The position numbers were made by a program, and so were the translations under genes. This document shows positions 9,129 to 16,514 of a DNA stretch of 64,000 nt, piece by piece. The stretch lies in NCBI GenBank assembly GCA_965216515.1, contig OZ244173.1, forward strand, positions 1,612,001-1,676,000, read 5' to 3'. Within the stretch, counting starts at the first letter, position 1. Each line of letters opens with the position of its first letter. This DNA comes from CAXMRP01 sp965216515. GTDB taxonomy: Bacteria > Pseudomonadota > Alphaproteobacteria > Rhizobiales > Afifellaceae. A model generated the notes under the pieces. It saw only the letters and a list, made by a program, of their open reading frames with translations, did no database searches and was not told the DNA's origin.

Positions 9129-9662
9129 TCAGGTTCGCCCGGACGGCAACCCGTGTTTTTTTGTGCGTTTGCCCGGCATGCGGCGGTCGGCGCGCTCTGC
9201 CGGCGAAATAGGCGGCCGGAACCCGCCCATGATGAGTTCCGTCAGGAGCGGGATGACATTCATTTGGCCGACGATCATCTCCCGGTGTTCAAGCGCCCTG
9301 AACTCGGGGCTGAGCTGACCTGCCGCCTGCGACGCCTCCGCCAGCGTCAGCAACTCCGGCATCATGGGCACCAGAAAAACAAATGCATTTGTCGCAAGGA
9401 CCGCTGCCGCTGCCAGTTTGATCCGCATCCACCAGGCGCGCTCCGCATAGACGAGGAACAGGATCACATCGCAGGCGATCTTCAGCGCCAGCCCCGGCAG
9501 AATGAGGATGAAGGCGCTTTGCAGCTTGTAGGCGTATATCGTCACCATCGTATCGGGCGCGCTGTCGGCAAACAGGATTCCGATGACGATGTGCGACAAT
9601 ATCCCGCCCACGTACAAAATGTTGCCGATCTCGTGGGCAAATTCGATGGATTTGCGGATCAC
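9129..9662 (-). CDS. Four-helix integral membrane protein of unknown function
   Basis: 177 residues from a GTG at 9662, which opens VIRKSIEFAHEIG; the frame is open up to an ATG at 9725, but that extension is proline/arginine-rich and looks non-coding. Four hydrophobic helices are visible: around GNILYVGGILSHIVIGIL, SAFILILPGLALKIACDVIL, an alanine/valine-rich third helix (AAAAVLATNAFVFLV) and VIPLLTELIMGGF. The opening resembles the HEIGAI-type start of DUF2269-like membrane proteins, but I am not sure of the family. It is the last gene of the operon that begins with the EF-hand gene. Function is unknown; a partner of the flavoprotein upstream is possible. Confidence 0.6.
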   Translation of the reverse strand: MIRKSIEFAHEIGNILYVGGILSHIVIGILFADSAPDTMVTIYAYKLQSAFILILPGLALKIACDVILFLVYAERAWWMRIKLAAAAVLATNAFVFLVPMMPELLTLAEASQAAGQLSPEFRALEHREMIVGQMNVIPLLTELIMGGFRPPISPAERADRRMPGKRTKKHGLPSGRT

Positions 9663-9827
9663 CGGTTCATGCCCCGTCAAACGGCCCGACGCACGGCGAC
9701 CATGCGGTCCCGGGCAGCCGGGCACGGCAGCCAGCGCTCATGACACCCGCACCGGCCGAACCGACCGGGAAGGCGGCGCGCGCGGGATTTCCGGTCTTGG
9801 TTTCCGGGAAGTCCCCGGGCACAGGCA

Positions 9828-10274
9828 TCAACGCGCGCCCAAAACGGCCAGATAGGCGAACAGAACGAATATTGCCCCGGCCATTACCGTCCGCGGCAAA
9901 TGCAGTTTGCCCCACACTCCCAGATCCCGCGTCATCTGGTCTGAAAACGCATCGGCTTCCTCGGCCATTATCCGTCTGTTGACCGGCATGAGGACGGCGA
10001 TCGTATACGGCCCGCTGATCTGCAACACGACCGACCCGCCGAACCACCACCAGTTGCCCGTCAGATAGGAAATGCTGAAGCTCACCGCCAATACGGCGAG
10101 CGACAGGCCGAGTTGCAGGTGGTTGGACTTGTGAAAGAAGGGCTTGAAGTATGCCACGGCCGCCGCCCGCGGGCTCGCCATCATCGCCGGATAGGAGACC
10201 GCGGTAGCGGAAAAGCCGTAGCCGAAAATCAACGCCATCAGGGTCAGATCAATTATGATGAGAAACTCAGGCAT
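9828..10274 (-). CDS. DUF1772-like small integral membrane protein
   Basis: 148 residues with four predicted membrane helices. The stretch ISGPYTIAVLMPVNRRI matches the P-T-N/R-L pattern of DUF1772 (anthrone-oxygenase-like) membrane proteins, followed by a soluble loop rich in acidic residues (EEADAFSDQM) and a final helix. A ribosome-binding site AGAGGA precedes the ATG. It sits between the ferric-reductase-like gene (70 bases away) and the four-TM gene in the same transcription direction. Members of this family are often uncharacterised; some are linked to quinone or polyketide chemistry. A role beside the flavoprotein, for example as a membrane partner, is only inference. Confidence 0.65.
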   Translation of the reverse strand: MPEFLIIIDLTLMALIFGYGFSATAVSYPAMMASPRAAAVAYFKPFFHKSNHLQLGLSLAVLAVSFSISYLTGNWWWFGGSVVLQISGPYTIAVLMPVNRRIMAEEADAFSDQMTRDLGVWGKLHLPRTVMAGAIFVLFAYLAVLGAR

Positions 10275-10344
10275 TCCGGTTTATCCTCTGGAATTGGTCA
10301 AACGCCGTCCCCTCGCGGCACGGCGGAAAAGCCGCCACGTGCGA

Positions 10345-11604
10345 TCAACGGAACTCGAATGCCTCGGTGTGGATTTGTCCGCGCTTTACGCCTTCCGCCT
10401 TGAGGTCGTTGATCAGGCCATTGACCATCGGTTTGGGCCCGCAAAGGAAATAGTCATAACTGTCGAGGCGATCGGGTAGCTTGACCTTCATGATATCGAC
10501 TCGTGCGAAATCACCGTCATCTGAGAACAGCGGAACAAGCGTGACATTGCCCAGTTCGGCGGCGCGCTTGCGCAGTTCATCAAGAAAGATGGCATCGTCG
10601 ACATTTCTGGACGCATAAACGAGGTGGATGTCCCGGTCATCGCCCGGCTCCATGTCGCGCAGGGCCGACAGAAAGGGCGTCAGCCCGATACCGCCAGCCA
10701 GCCAGATTTGCTTTTTGCCGGCGCTGCCCATGTCAAACCGGCCATACGGGCCGCGCACCAGAACCGTGGCCCCGGTTTCCAGTTCCTCGCGGACTTTTCG
10801 CGTCCAGTCCCCAAGCACTTTCATGGTGAAACGCAGCCGATCCTCGCCCGGCGCGCTGGAGATGGTGAACGGATGCGGCTCGTTCCAGCCCCTGCCCTGG
10901 ATTTCCACGAAGGCGAACTGGCCGGACTTGTGCTTCAGGTTTCCGCTGACCGGCTTGAGCACAACCTCTGTTGCCCGCTCCAGCGCATTGATGCTCTCAA
11001 TCGTGTACTCCAGCGCCGTGCGCCGGTTCATGCCGAACAGGCTGTAGAGGTACGACAGGACGCCGATGACCGCCGCGCCCATGAGCAGCAGGCCGGAGGG
11101 GCCGAACCGTTCAAAGAAGATGGGCGGTGCGGACATGAAATGACCGATAACGAGGAAATACACCAGGCCCATGGCTTTGTGCGGCAGGCGCCAACGGTGA
11201 TAGGGGATTTTCCGGTTTAGCGACAGCGCCAGCGACACGACCAGCAAGATCAGCGCCAGCATGCCGAACGGCGCCGATGGCACCAGGGCCATCCCGGCTT
11301 CCTCGGCGCCGGGCGGGAGCTCCTTGGGCACGCCGAGAAAATGGAACAGGACCAAAAGGCCTGCCAAGACACCGCAGACCTTGTGCACCTGATACATGCG
11401 GTCCAGCCCGCCAAACAGCGCCTCGGCGGCGCCGACCCGCGTCGACAGGACGATGGAAACCGTCATCAGCAGGAACGCCGAGCCGCCGAGCAGGGTGGCC
11501 AACGTGGTTCGAAGCCCATGCTCCTGGGGAGCAAAGCCGATATGCAGGCCCGCAAAGGCGGCCAGTATCGCAACAATGATGAAAATGCCTGTTCTGTTTA
11601 ACAT
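10345..11604 (-). CDS. Ferric-reductase-like transmembrane flavoprotein (FAD/NAD(P)H oxidoreductase)
   Basis: 419 residues. The N-terminal half has about six helices with histidines placed as heme ligands in the ferric-reductase/NOX/MsrQ-type domain (VHKVCGVLAGLLVLFHF and HKAMGLVYFLVIGHF). The C-terminal half is a ferredoxin-reductase module: FAD-binding HPFTISSAP, a pyrophosphate-binding VRGPYGRF, the NAD(P)-binding GGIGLTPF, and the terminal CGPKPM. It should pass electrons from cytoplasmic NAD(P)H through FAD and heme b across the membrane. The acceptor is unknown: ferric iron, oxygen or a periplasmic protein. It follows the EF-hand gene by 32 bases, so calcium may matter, as in EF-hand NADPH oxidases; that link is inference. 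Confidence 0.85.
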   Translation of the reverse strand: MLNRTGIFIIVAILAAFAGLHIGFAPQEHGLRTTLATLLGGSAFLLMTVSIVLSTRVGAAEALFGGLDRMYQVHKVCGVLAGLLVLFHFLGVPKELPPGAEEAGMALVPSAPFGMLALILLVVSLALSLNRKIPYHRWRLPHKAMGLVYFLVIGHFMSAPPIFFERFGPSGLLLMGAAVIGVLSYLYSLFGMNRRTALEYTIESINALERATEVVLKPVSGNLKHKSGQFAFVEIQGRGWNEPHPFTISSAPGEDRLRFTMKVLGDWTRKVREELETGATVLVRGPYGRFDMGSAGKKQIWLAGGIGLTPFLSALRDMEPGDDRDIHLVYASRNVDDAIFLDELRKRAAELGNVTLVPLFSDDGDFARVDIMKVKLPDRLDSYDYFLCGPKPMVNGLINDLKAEGVKRGQIHTEAFEFR

Positions 11605-11636
11605 CGGATCTGCCCTGTCCCTGTTTCGGCCGGCGC

Positions 11637-12116
11637 TTATTCGGGTTTCAGCGCCGCGCGGATCGCCACCAATACGGAAAAGCCGGAGACAAACTCCTCT
11701 TTCTCCAGAATGGCGTTGTCATTGACGTCGGCGCGGTCGAAATCGACGCTCAGGGCTTTACGGTGCTCGGCTTGCGTGATCTTGCCGTCGCCATTGCGGT
11801 CCCAGAAACTGAACACGACTTTCAGGGCGGTTCGGTACGCGAGCTCCCGGTTATTCGATTCAGCGATGTTCTGGAATCCATAATCCCATCCAAGGAACTC
11901 CGGCAATTCGATGCTCCCGCTCTCGTCGCTGTCGACGGAGGTGAAGATTTCAAGCCGTGCTGCCTCCATGTCGCCTTGGTGTAGATAGCCCTTGCCCAGC
12001 CGGTCGACGGAATCAAAGCTGAGTTCGGCAAGCTCTCGGCCTTCCGGTTTGTCCTGAGCCACCGCCGGTGCAATCAATGCCGCCATCAAGGCGATGCTGA
12101 TCAGTTTCCGTTTCAT
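11637..12116 (-). CDS. Secreted EF-hand calcium-binding protein
   Basis: 159 residues from the ATG at 12116, which has a GGAGAG site just upstream and starts a clear signal peptide (MKRKLISIALMAALIAPAVAQ). An earlier in-frame ATG at 12203 would overlap the operator region and is less likely. Three EF-hand loops are readable: DSDESGSIELPE, DRNGDGKITQAE and DVNDNAILEKEE, plus one degenerate loop near DRLGKGYLHQGD. The product should bind calcium in the periplasm. It is the first gene of the operon that continues with the ferric-reductase-like protein, and it is divergent from marR with palindromes between them. Confidence 0.85.
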   Translation of the reverse strand: MKRKLISIALMAALIAPAVAQDKPEGRELAELSFDSVDRLGKGYLHQGDMEAARLEIFTSVDSDESGSIELPEFLGWDYGFQNIAESNNRELAYRTALKVVFSFWDRNGDGKITQAEHRKALSVDFDRADVNDNAILEKEEFVSGFSVLVAIRAALKPE

Positions 12117-12160
12117 TTTCTCTCTCCATACCCGTTGCGTTTCGCGTGACGATCGTATAA

Positions 12161-12212
12161 TTTGCAATTGCAATATATGCAAATGCAATTTTTGTAAACA
12201 CAATTGTTGCAG
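12161..12212. promoter_or_regulatory. Palindrome cluster between EF-hand operon and marR, probable MarR operator
   Basis: The AT-rich divergent spacer contains the perfect palindrome TTGCAATTGCAA (12162-12173), then ATGCAAATGCAA and the palindrome ACAATTGT (12200-12207), all variants of a TTGCAA/TTGCA element. Symmetric sites of this size in the spacer shared with a marR gene are what an autoregulated MarR operator looks like. The exact protected site is inference. Promoters for both directions must lie here too. Confidence 0.6.
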
Positions 12213-12266
12213 GTTTGGAAAAAAACGTGAATGTCACGGAGATCCATGGGCAGGAGCGTGTTCTTG

Positions 12267-12728
12267 ATGACCCCGATCCCCGAGACAAAGCGCAAACACC
12301 AAATGAGCTTGGGATTCTTGATTCAGATCCTCTCGCGCCGCATCGATCACGAGATGAAGCAGCGTCTCGGCGAGATCGGTATCGATATCAAGATTTTCGC
12401 CAACCTGATGACACTCAGCCGCCGCGACGGCATCACCCAGCGTGAGTTGGGAAGAAGCCTGGAGTTTCCCGAATACTATACGAGCCGGGCTGTCGACACG
12501 CTGGTTGAACAGGGATTTGCGGAACGCAGGCCCGATCCGAAAAGCCGGCGTTCCGTCCTGATCTTTCTGACAAAAAAGGGTCGGGAGAAGGCCCGCAAAC
12601 TGCCGCCCATCATTGCAGCGGTCAACGAGATATACCTCAAACCCCTGGACCCCGCGGAGCGCAATCAACTGATCGCACTGCTCCAGCGTGTGGCAAGAAT
12701 CGGCGAGGCCGGGAAATCCGGTCGTTGA
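12267..12728 (+). CDS. MarR-family transcriptional regulator
   Basis: 153 residues from the ATG at 12267, which has AGGAG ten bases upstream; an in-frame ATG at 12231 with a weaker site is possible. The winged-helix core reads ITQRELGRSLEFPEYYTSRAVDTLVEQGFAERRPDPKSRR over several segments, with the wing D-P-K-S-R-R typical of MarR, and flanking dimerisation helices. It is divergent from the EF-hand/flavoprotein operon and most likely represses that operon and itself through the palindromes in the 12161-12212 spacer. No sensing cysteine is evident, so the inducer is probably a small ligand. Confidence 0.88.
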   Translation: MTPIPETKRKHQMSLGFLIQILSRRIDHEMKQRLGEIGIDIKIFANLMTLSRRDGITQRELGRSLEFPEYYTSRAVDTLVEQGFAERRPDPKSRRSVLIFLTKKGREKARKLPPIIAAVNEIYLKPLDPAERNQLIALLQRVARIGEAGKSGR

Positions 12729-12751
12729 CGTCTCCGCATTGCCGGTGAGAT

Positions 12752-12775
12752 CGGGCCGCCCCCGGGCGGGCCGGG
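12752..12775 (+). terminator. GC-rich hairpin after marR
   Basis: Twenty-three bases after the marR stop, GGGCCGCC and GGGCGGGCC can pair into a GC-rich stem with one bulge. There is no T-run after it, so termination is only possible, not shown. The remaining spacer up to phnD (to 12943) has a good ribosome-binding site GGGAGGAA for phnD and no other recognisable feature. Confidence 0.35.
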
Positions 12776-12943
12776 TTCATCGTGGCGCCCCCGGTATCCG
12801 GCGGCAACCGGTCGATCGGAAGTGAAACGCCGCCGTCGGGGGACGATGAATTTCCAACCTTGGAATCAGGGCCGTCCATGCACTAACATCGCAGTTGAAC
12901 CGATTGTCAGATCCGGTCAAGAAAACAAATGGGAGGAATACAG

Positions 12944-13915
12944 ATGAGACAGTTTTGGAAGGTAATGGCCAGCGGCGCACTGGCGCTGGCGTTGGCGCCG
13001 GCTGCAGCATCGGCGCAGGATTGTCCCCGCGGCACGCTCGACGAACGCTATTGCGACGTGGACGGCGACCTGATCGCCGACATTCCCACCGATCCGAGCC
13101 AGTTGATCGATCCCGATACGCTGATCTTCGCTTATACGCCCGTTGAGGATCCGGCGGTCTACAAAACCGCCTGGGCTGATTTTCTGGCCCACCTGGAAAA
13201 GGAAACGGGCAAGAAGGTCGTTTTCTTCCCGGTCCAGTCGAACGCCGCGCAGATCGAGGCCATGCGTTCCGGCCGGCTTCACATCGCAGGCTTCAACACC
13301 GGCTCAAATCCGCTGGCGGTGAACTGTGCAGGATTCCGTCCGTTCACAATCATGGCCGGCGAGGACGGCAGCTTCGGATACGAGATGGAAATCATCACTT
13401 TTCCGGGTTCCGGTGTCGAAAATGTCGAGGACATCAAGGGCAAGCAACTCGCTTTCACTTCGCCGACTTCGAACTCCGGCTTCAAGGCACCATCGGCGAT
13501 CCTCAAGGCCGACTATGACATGATCCCCGAGCGCGATTTCGAGCCGGTCTTCTCGGGCAAGCACGACAATTCCATACTCGGCGTTGCCAACAAGGACTAT
13601 CTCGCCGCCTCCATCGCCAATTCGGTGATGGCGCGCATGATCCAGCGTGACGTGGTGACGAAGGACCAGATCGTGTCGATCTACAAGTCGCAGACGTTCC
13701 CGACCACGGGTTACGGCACGGTGTACAACCTCAAGCCGGAGTTGCAGGAGAAAATCCGCAACGCGTTCTTCAACTTCGAATGGGATGGCACGAGCCTTCA
13801 GGAGGAGTTTGAGAAAAACGGCGAGGCGCAGTTCCTGAAAATGACCTACCAGGAATTCTGGGAAGTGATCCGCAAGATCGACACCGCCAACGGCGTCAGC
13901 TACGCCTGCGAATAG
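12944..13915 (+). CDS. phnD: Periplasmic phosphonate/phosphite-class substrate-binding protein
   Basis: 323 residues from the ATG at 12944, chosen for its GGGAGGAA site and because it begins a standard signal peptide ending in ASAQD. The mature protein has the PhnD pattern: YTPVEDP near the N terminus, GRLHIAGFNTGS, and the anion-binding segment FTSPTSNSGFKAPS. It captures a phosphonate, phosphite or related anion for the PhnCEE importer encoded next. No C-P lyase, phosphonatase or phosphite dehydrogenase gene lies nearby, so the substrate cannot be named. Two hairpins separate it from phnC, which would favour higher expression of this subunit. Confidence 0.9.
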   Translation: MRQFWKVMASGALALALAPAAASAQDCPRGTLDERYCDVDGDLIADIPTDPSQLIDPDTLIFAYTPVEDPAVYKTAWADFLAHLEKETGKKVVFFPVQSNAAQIEAMRSGRLHIAGFNTGSNPLAVNCAGFRPFTIMAGEDGSFGYEMEIITFPGSGVENVEDIKGKQLAFTSPTSNSGFKAPSAILKADYDMIPERDFEPVFSGKHDNSILGVANKDYLAASIANSVMARMIQRDVVTKDQIVSIYKSQTFPTTGYGTVYNLKPELQEKIRNAFFNFEWDGTSLQEEFEKNGEAQFLKMTYQEFWEVIRKIDTANGVSYACE

Positions 13916-13933
13916 GCGAAACACGAAATCGGA

Positions 13934-13973
13934 CGCCTCCGCATGAGTGCGGGGGCGACCGGCCGTTCGCCGG
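13934..13973 (+). promoter_or_regulatory. Two intercistronic hairpins between phnD and phnC
   Basis: CGCCTCCGCA (13934-13943) pairs with TGCGGGGGCG (13948-13957) as a ten-base stem with one G-U pair and a TGAG loop. Directly after it, CCGGC (13959-13963) pairs with GCCGG (13969-13973). Stable stems just downstream of a binding-protein gene commonly protect the upstream mRNA or attenuate the transporter genes; that role is inferred here. Confidence 0.6.
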
Positions 13974-13985
13974 ATCGGGGGCCGC

Positions 13986-14762
13986 ATGATTCGTCTTGAG
14001 AACCTCTCAAAAACATACAAGACCGGAGACAAGGCGCTCAGCGATGTCAGCCTGGAGATCCCCCAGGGCCAGGTTGTTGCGCTGATCGGTCCTTCAGGCG
14101 CCGGGAAATCGACCCTCATCCGGTGCATCAACCGGCTGGTGGAGCCGACCGGCGGACAGATCTGGCTGGCCGATACGGAACTCACCGCGCTCGGCCAGGG
14201 TGCGCTTCGCCGCGAACGCCGGCGGATGGGCATGATCTTTCAGGAATATGCGCTGGTCGAGCGCCTGACGGTGATGGAGAACGTGCTGTCGGGCCGGCTG
14301 GGATATGTCGGTTTTTGGCGCAGCTGGTTCCGGCGTTTTCCCCAGGCGGATGTCGACGAGGCGTTTCGATTGCTGGACCGGGTCGGTCTGCTGTCCATGG
14401 CCGACAAACGCGCCGACGAGTTGTCGGGCGGCCAGCGGCAGCGCGTGGGGATCGCCCGGGCGCTGGTGCAGAATCCGGCGCTGCTGCTGGTCGACGAACC
14501 GACCGCGTCGCTCGATCCCAAGACGTCGCGGCAGATCATGCGGCTCATCTGCGAATTGTGCGCGGAACGGAACCTGGCCGCCATCATCAACATCCACGAC
14601 GTCGCGCTGGCGCAGATGTTCGTGCAGCGCGTGGTCGGACTGACCCACGGCGTGGTTCGCTTTGACGGCCCCCCCGACGGTCTGACACCGGATGTCCTGA
14701 CCAAGATCTATGGCGAGGAAGACTGGAAGGCGACCATCAAGACTGAACAGGAAGCCGCATGA
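13986..14762 (+). CDS. phnC: Phosphonate/phosphite-class ABC transporter ATP-binding protein
   Basis: 258 residues. The ATG at 13986 is taken because it opens the usual MIRLENLSKTY; an upstream in-frame GTG at 13947 lies within the first hairpin. Walker A is GPSGAGKST, the signature LSGGQRQRVGIARAL, Walker B LLLVDEPTASLD, with the switch histidine in INIHDVALA. It powers import by the two PhnE permeases. Its end overlaps the first permease gene by ATGA, showing translational coupling. Confidence 0.93.
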   Translation: MIRLENLSKTYKTGDKALSDVSLEIPQGQVVALIGPSGAGKSTLIRCINRLVEPTGGQIWLADTELTALGQGALRRERRRMGMIFQEYALVERLTVMENVLSGRLGYVGFWRSWFRRFPQADVDEAFRLLDRVGLLSMADKRADELSGGQRQRVGIARALVQNPALLLVDEPTASLDPKTSRQIMRLICELCAERNLAAIINIHDVALAQMFVQRVVGLTHGVVRFDGPPDGLTPDVLTKIYGEEDWKATIKTEQEAA

Positions 14763-15580
14763 GCGCCGGCTCACCTGAGCTGGAAGCGGTCATCGGCACC
14801 CGGTGGAAGAAACCGCCCCTGATCCGCTCCCAATGGCTGCGCTGGGGGCTGCTGGTGGGGGCGATCCTCTACCTGATCGCTGCAATCGCATCCATCGAAG
14901 TCAACTGGTCGCGGGTCTATGAGGGGCTGGATCGCGGCTGGAACTTCATACTGGCCTTCACGCGTCCGGACTTCGGATCCCGGGCAACGGACATTTATGA
15001 AGGCCTGATGGAAAGCGCCGTCATGACAGTCGCCTCGACCGTTGTCGGCATCGCCATATCCATCCCGATTGGCCTCGGCGCCGCGCGCAACATCGCACCG
15101 CTTCCCATCTATCTCTTGTGCAGGGGCATCGTGGCGCTCAGCCGCGCGCTCAACGAGATCATTGTCGCCATCCTCCTGGTCGCCATTTTCGGATTCGGGC
15201 CGCTTGCCGGTTTCCTCACGCTCAGCTTCGCGACCATCGGATTTCTCTCCAAGCTGCTGGCGGAGGATATCGAAGACATGGACCGCACCCAGGCCGAGGC
15301 GATCCGGGCGACCGGATCGACCTGGCTCCAGTGGATCAACTATGGGGTTCAGCCCCAGGTCATCCCGCGGCTCATCGGCCTGTCCATGTACCGGCTGGAC
15401 ATCAATTTCCGGGAAAGCGCGGTGCTCGGCCTGGTCGGCGCCGGCGGCATCGGCGCAACGCTCAACACCGCCTTCGACCGCTATGAATTCGATACCGCCG
15501 CAGCGATCCTCCTAGTGATCATCGGCACCGTAATGGTGCTGGAGTACCTGTCCGGCATCATCAGGCAGCAGGTGCAATAA
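14759..15580 (+). CDS. phnE: Phosphonate/phosphite-class ABC transporter permease (first copy)
   Basis: 273 residues with about six membrane helices. The cytoplasmic coupling loop reads EDIEDMDRTQAEAIRATGSTWLQ over two segments and continues with FRESAVLGLVGAGGIG, the hallmark of PhnE permeases. It starts in an ATGA overlap with phnC and ends in a TAATG overlap with a second phnE gene, so the two probably form a heterodimeric channel. The N-terminal 25 residues are a charged cytoplasmic lead. Confidence 0.92.
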   Translation: MSAGSPELEAVIGTRWKKPPLIRSQWLRWGLLVGAILYLIAAIASIEVNWSRVYEGLDRGWNFILAFTRPDFGSRATDIYEGLMESAVMTVASTVVGIAISIPIGLGAARNIAPLPIYLLCRGIVALSRALNEIIVAILLVAIFGFGPLAGFLTLSFATIGFLSKLLAEDIEDMDRTQAEAIRATGSTWLQWINYGVQPQVIPRLIGLSMYRLDINFRESAVLGLVGAGGIGATLNTAFDRYEFDTAAAILLVIIGTVMVLEYLSGIIRQQVQ

Positions 15581-16395
15581 TGCCGGTCACCGAAAAAGCC
15601 GGAGAAAAGGTCTGGGCGCGGCGCAACCGGCGGGCGCAGTTCACCATCTGGGCGGCGTGGCTGGCCGGCGCCGCCGCGTTCATGTGGTGCTGGCAGCGCA
15701 TATCGGAATCGACGACCTGGTTCTTCGTCTGGGACGCACCGCGCATCGCCGCGGATATCGGCGGCCGCGCTGTGCCGCCGCGCTGGACATACATTGGCGA
15801 GCTGTGGGCGCCGCTTTGGGATACGATCAATATCGCAACACTGGGCACGGTGTTCGCCATTATTCTGGCTGTGCCGGTCGCCTTCCTTGCCGCCCGCAAC
15901 ACAACGCCCTCCGCCCTGTTCATCCGTCCGGTCGCGCTGTTGATCATCGTATCGTCGCGGTCGATCAATTCGCTGATCTGGGCCCTGCTTCTGGTATCCA
16001 TCGTCGGTCCGGGCGTTTTCGCCGGCGTCATTGCGATCTCCATCCGCTCCATCGGCTTCTGCGCCAAGCTGATGTACGAGGCGATCGAGGAAATCGACCG
16101 CAAACAGGTTGAGGCCATCACTGCCACCGGTGCCAATCGCTGGCAGGTCATGGCCTTTGGGATCGTGCCCCAGATCCTGCCCGCGGTGGCCGGGATTTCC
16201 GTCTTCCGCTGGGATATCAACATCCGCGAATCCACTGTGCTCGGCATTGTCGGCGCCGGCGGTATCGGCCTGCAGCTGCAGGGCTCCCTCAACACCCTGG
16301 CCTGGCCTCAGGTCAGCCTCATCCTGGTCGTGATCCTGTTCACCGTCATCGTCAGCGAATGGGTTTCCGCAAAGGTCCGCGGCGCGATCATTTGA
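15580..16395 (+). CDS. phnE: Phosphonate/phosphite-class ABC transporter permease (second copy)
   Basis: 271 residues, a diverged paralogue of the preceding permease. It has the same coupling motif (EEIDRKQVEAITATGANRWQ, then IRESTVLGIVGAGGIG) and six helices, with a larger periplasmic loop near residues 45-75. It begins in a TAATG overlap. Tandem phnE genes are common in PhnDCE1E2 importers, in contrast to the single phnE of E. coli. It is the last gene of the operon; an inverted repeat follows 54 bases later. Confidence 0.92.
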   Translation: MPVTEKAGEKVWARRNRRAQFTIWAAWLAGAAAFMWCWQRISESTTWFFVWDAPRIAADIGGRAVPPRWTYIGELWAPLWDTINIATLGTVFAIILAVPVAFLAARNTTPSALFIRPVALLIIVSSRSINSLIWALLLVSIVGPGVFAGVIAISIRSIGFCAKLMYEAIEEIDRKQVEAITATGANRWQVMAFGIVPQILPAVAGISVFRWDINIRESTVLGIVGAGGIGLQLQGSLNTLAWPQVSLILVVILFTVIVSEWVSAKVRGAII

Positions 16396-16449
16396 CACCG
16401 GCGGCACCGGCCGGCCCGCTGATGGGTCCACAGATACCGCCGGCGCCAC

Positions 16450-16485
16450 CCGCCACGACAGAAGCGAAGTGGCAAGTCGTGGCGG
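16450..16485. terminator. Inverted repeat between converging phnE and threonine-synthase-like genes
   Basis: CCGCCACGAC (16450-16459) and GTCGTGGCGG (16476-16485) are perfect ten-base complements around a 16-base loop. The stem sits in the 119-base spacer where two convergent genes end, so it can serve transcripts from both sides. There is no T-tract, so factor-independent termination is uncertain. Confidence 0.5.
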
Positions 16486-16514
16486 AGATCGGCAGGTCTG
16501 TATCCGGCTGATCG

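Noticed and set aside
8913..9743. Open frame of 276 codons on the plus strand
   Set aside because: Antisense to the four-TM gene and spans the terminator; low-complexity R/Q/G-rich product.
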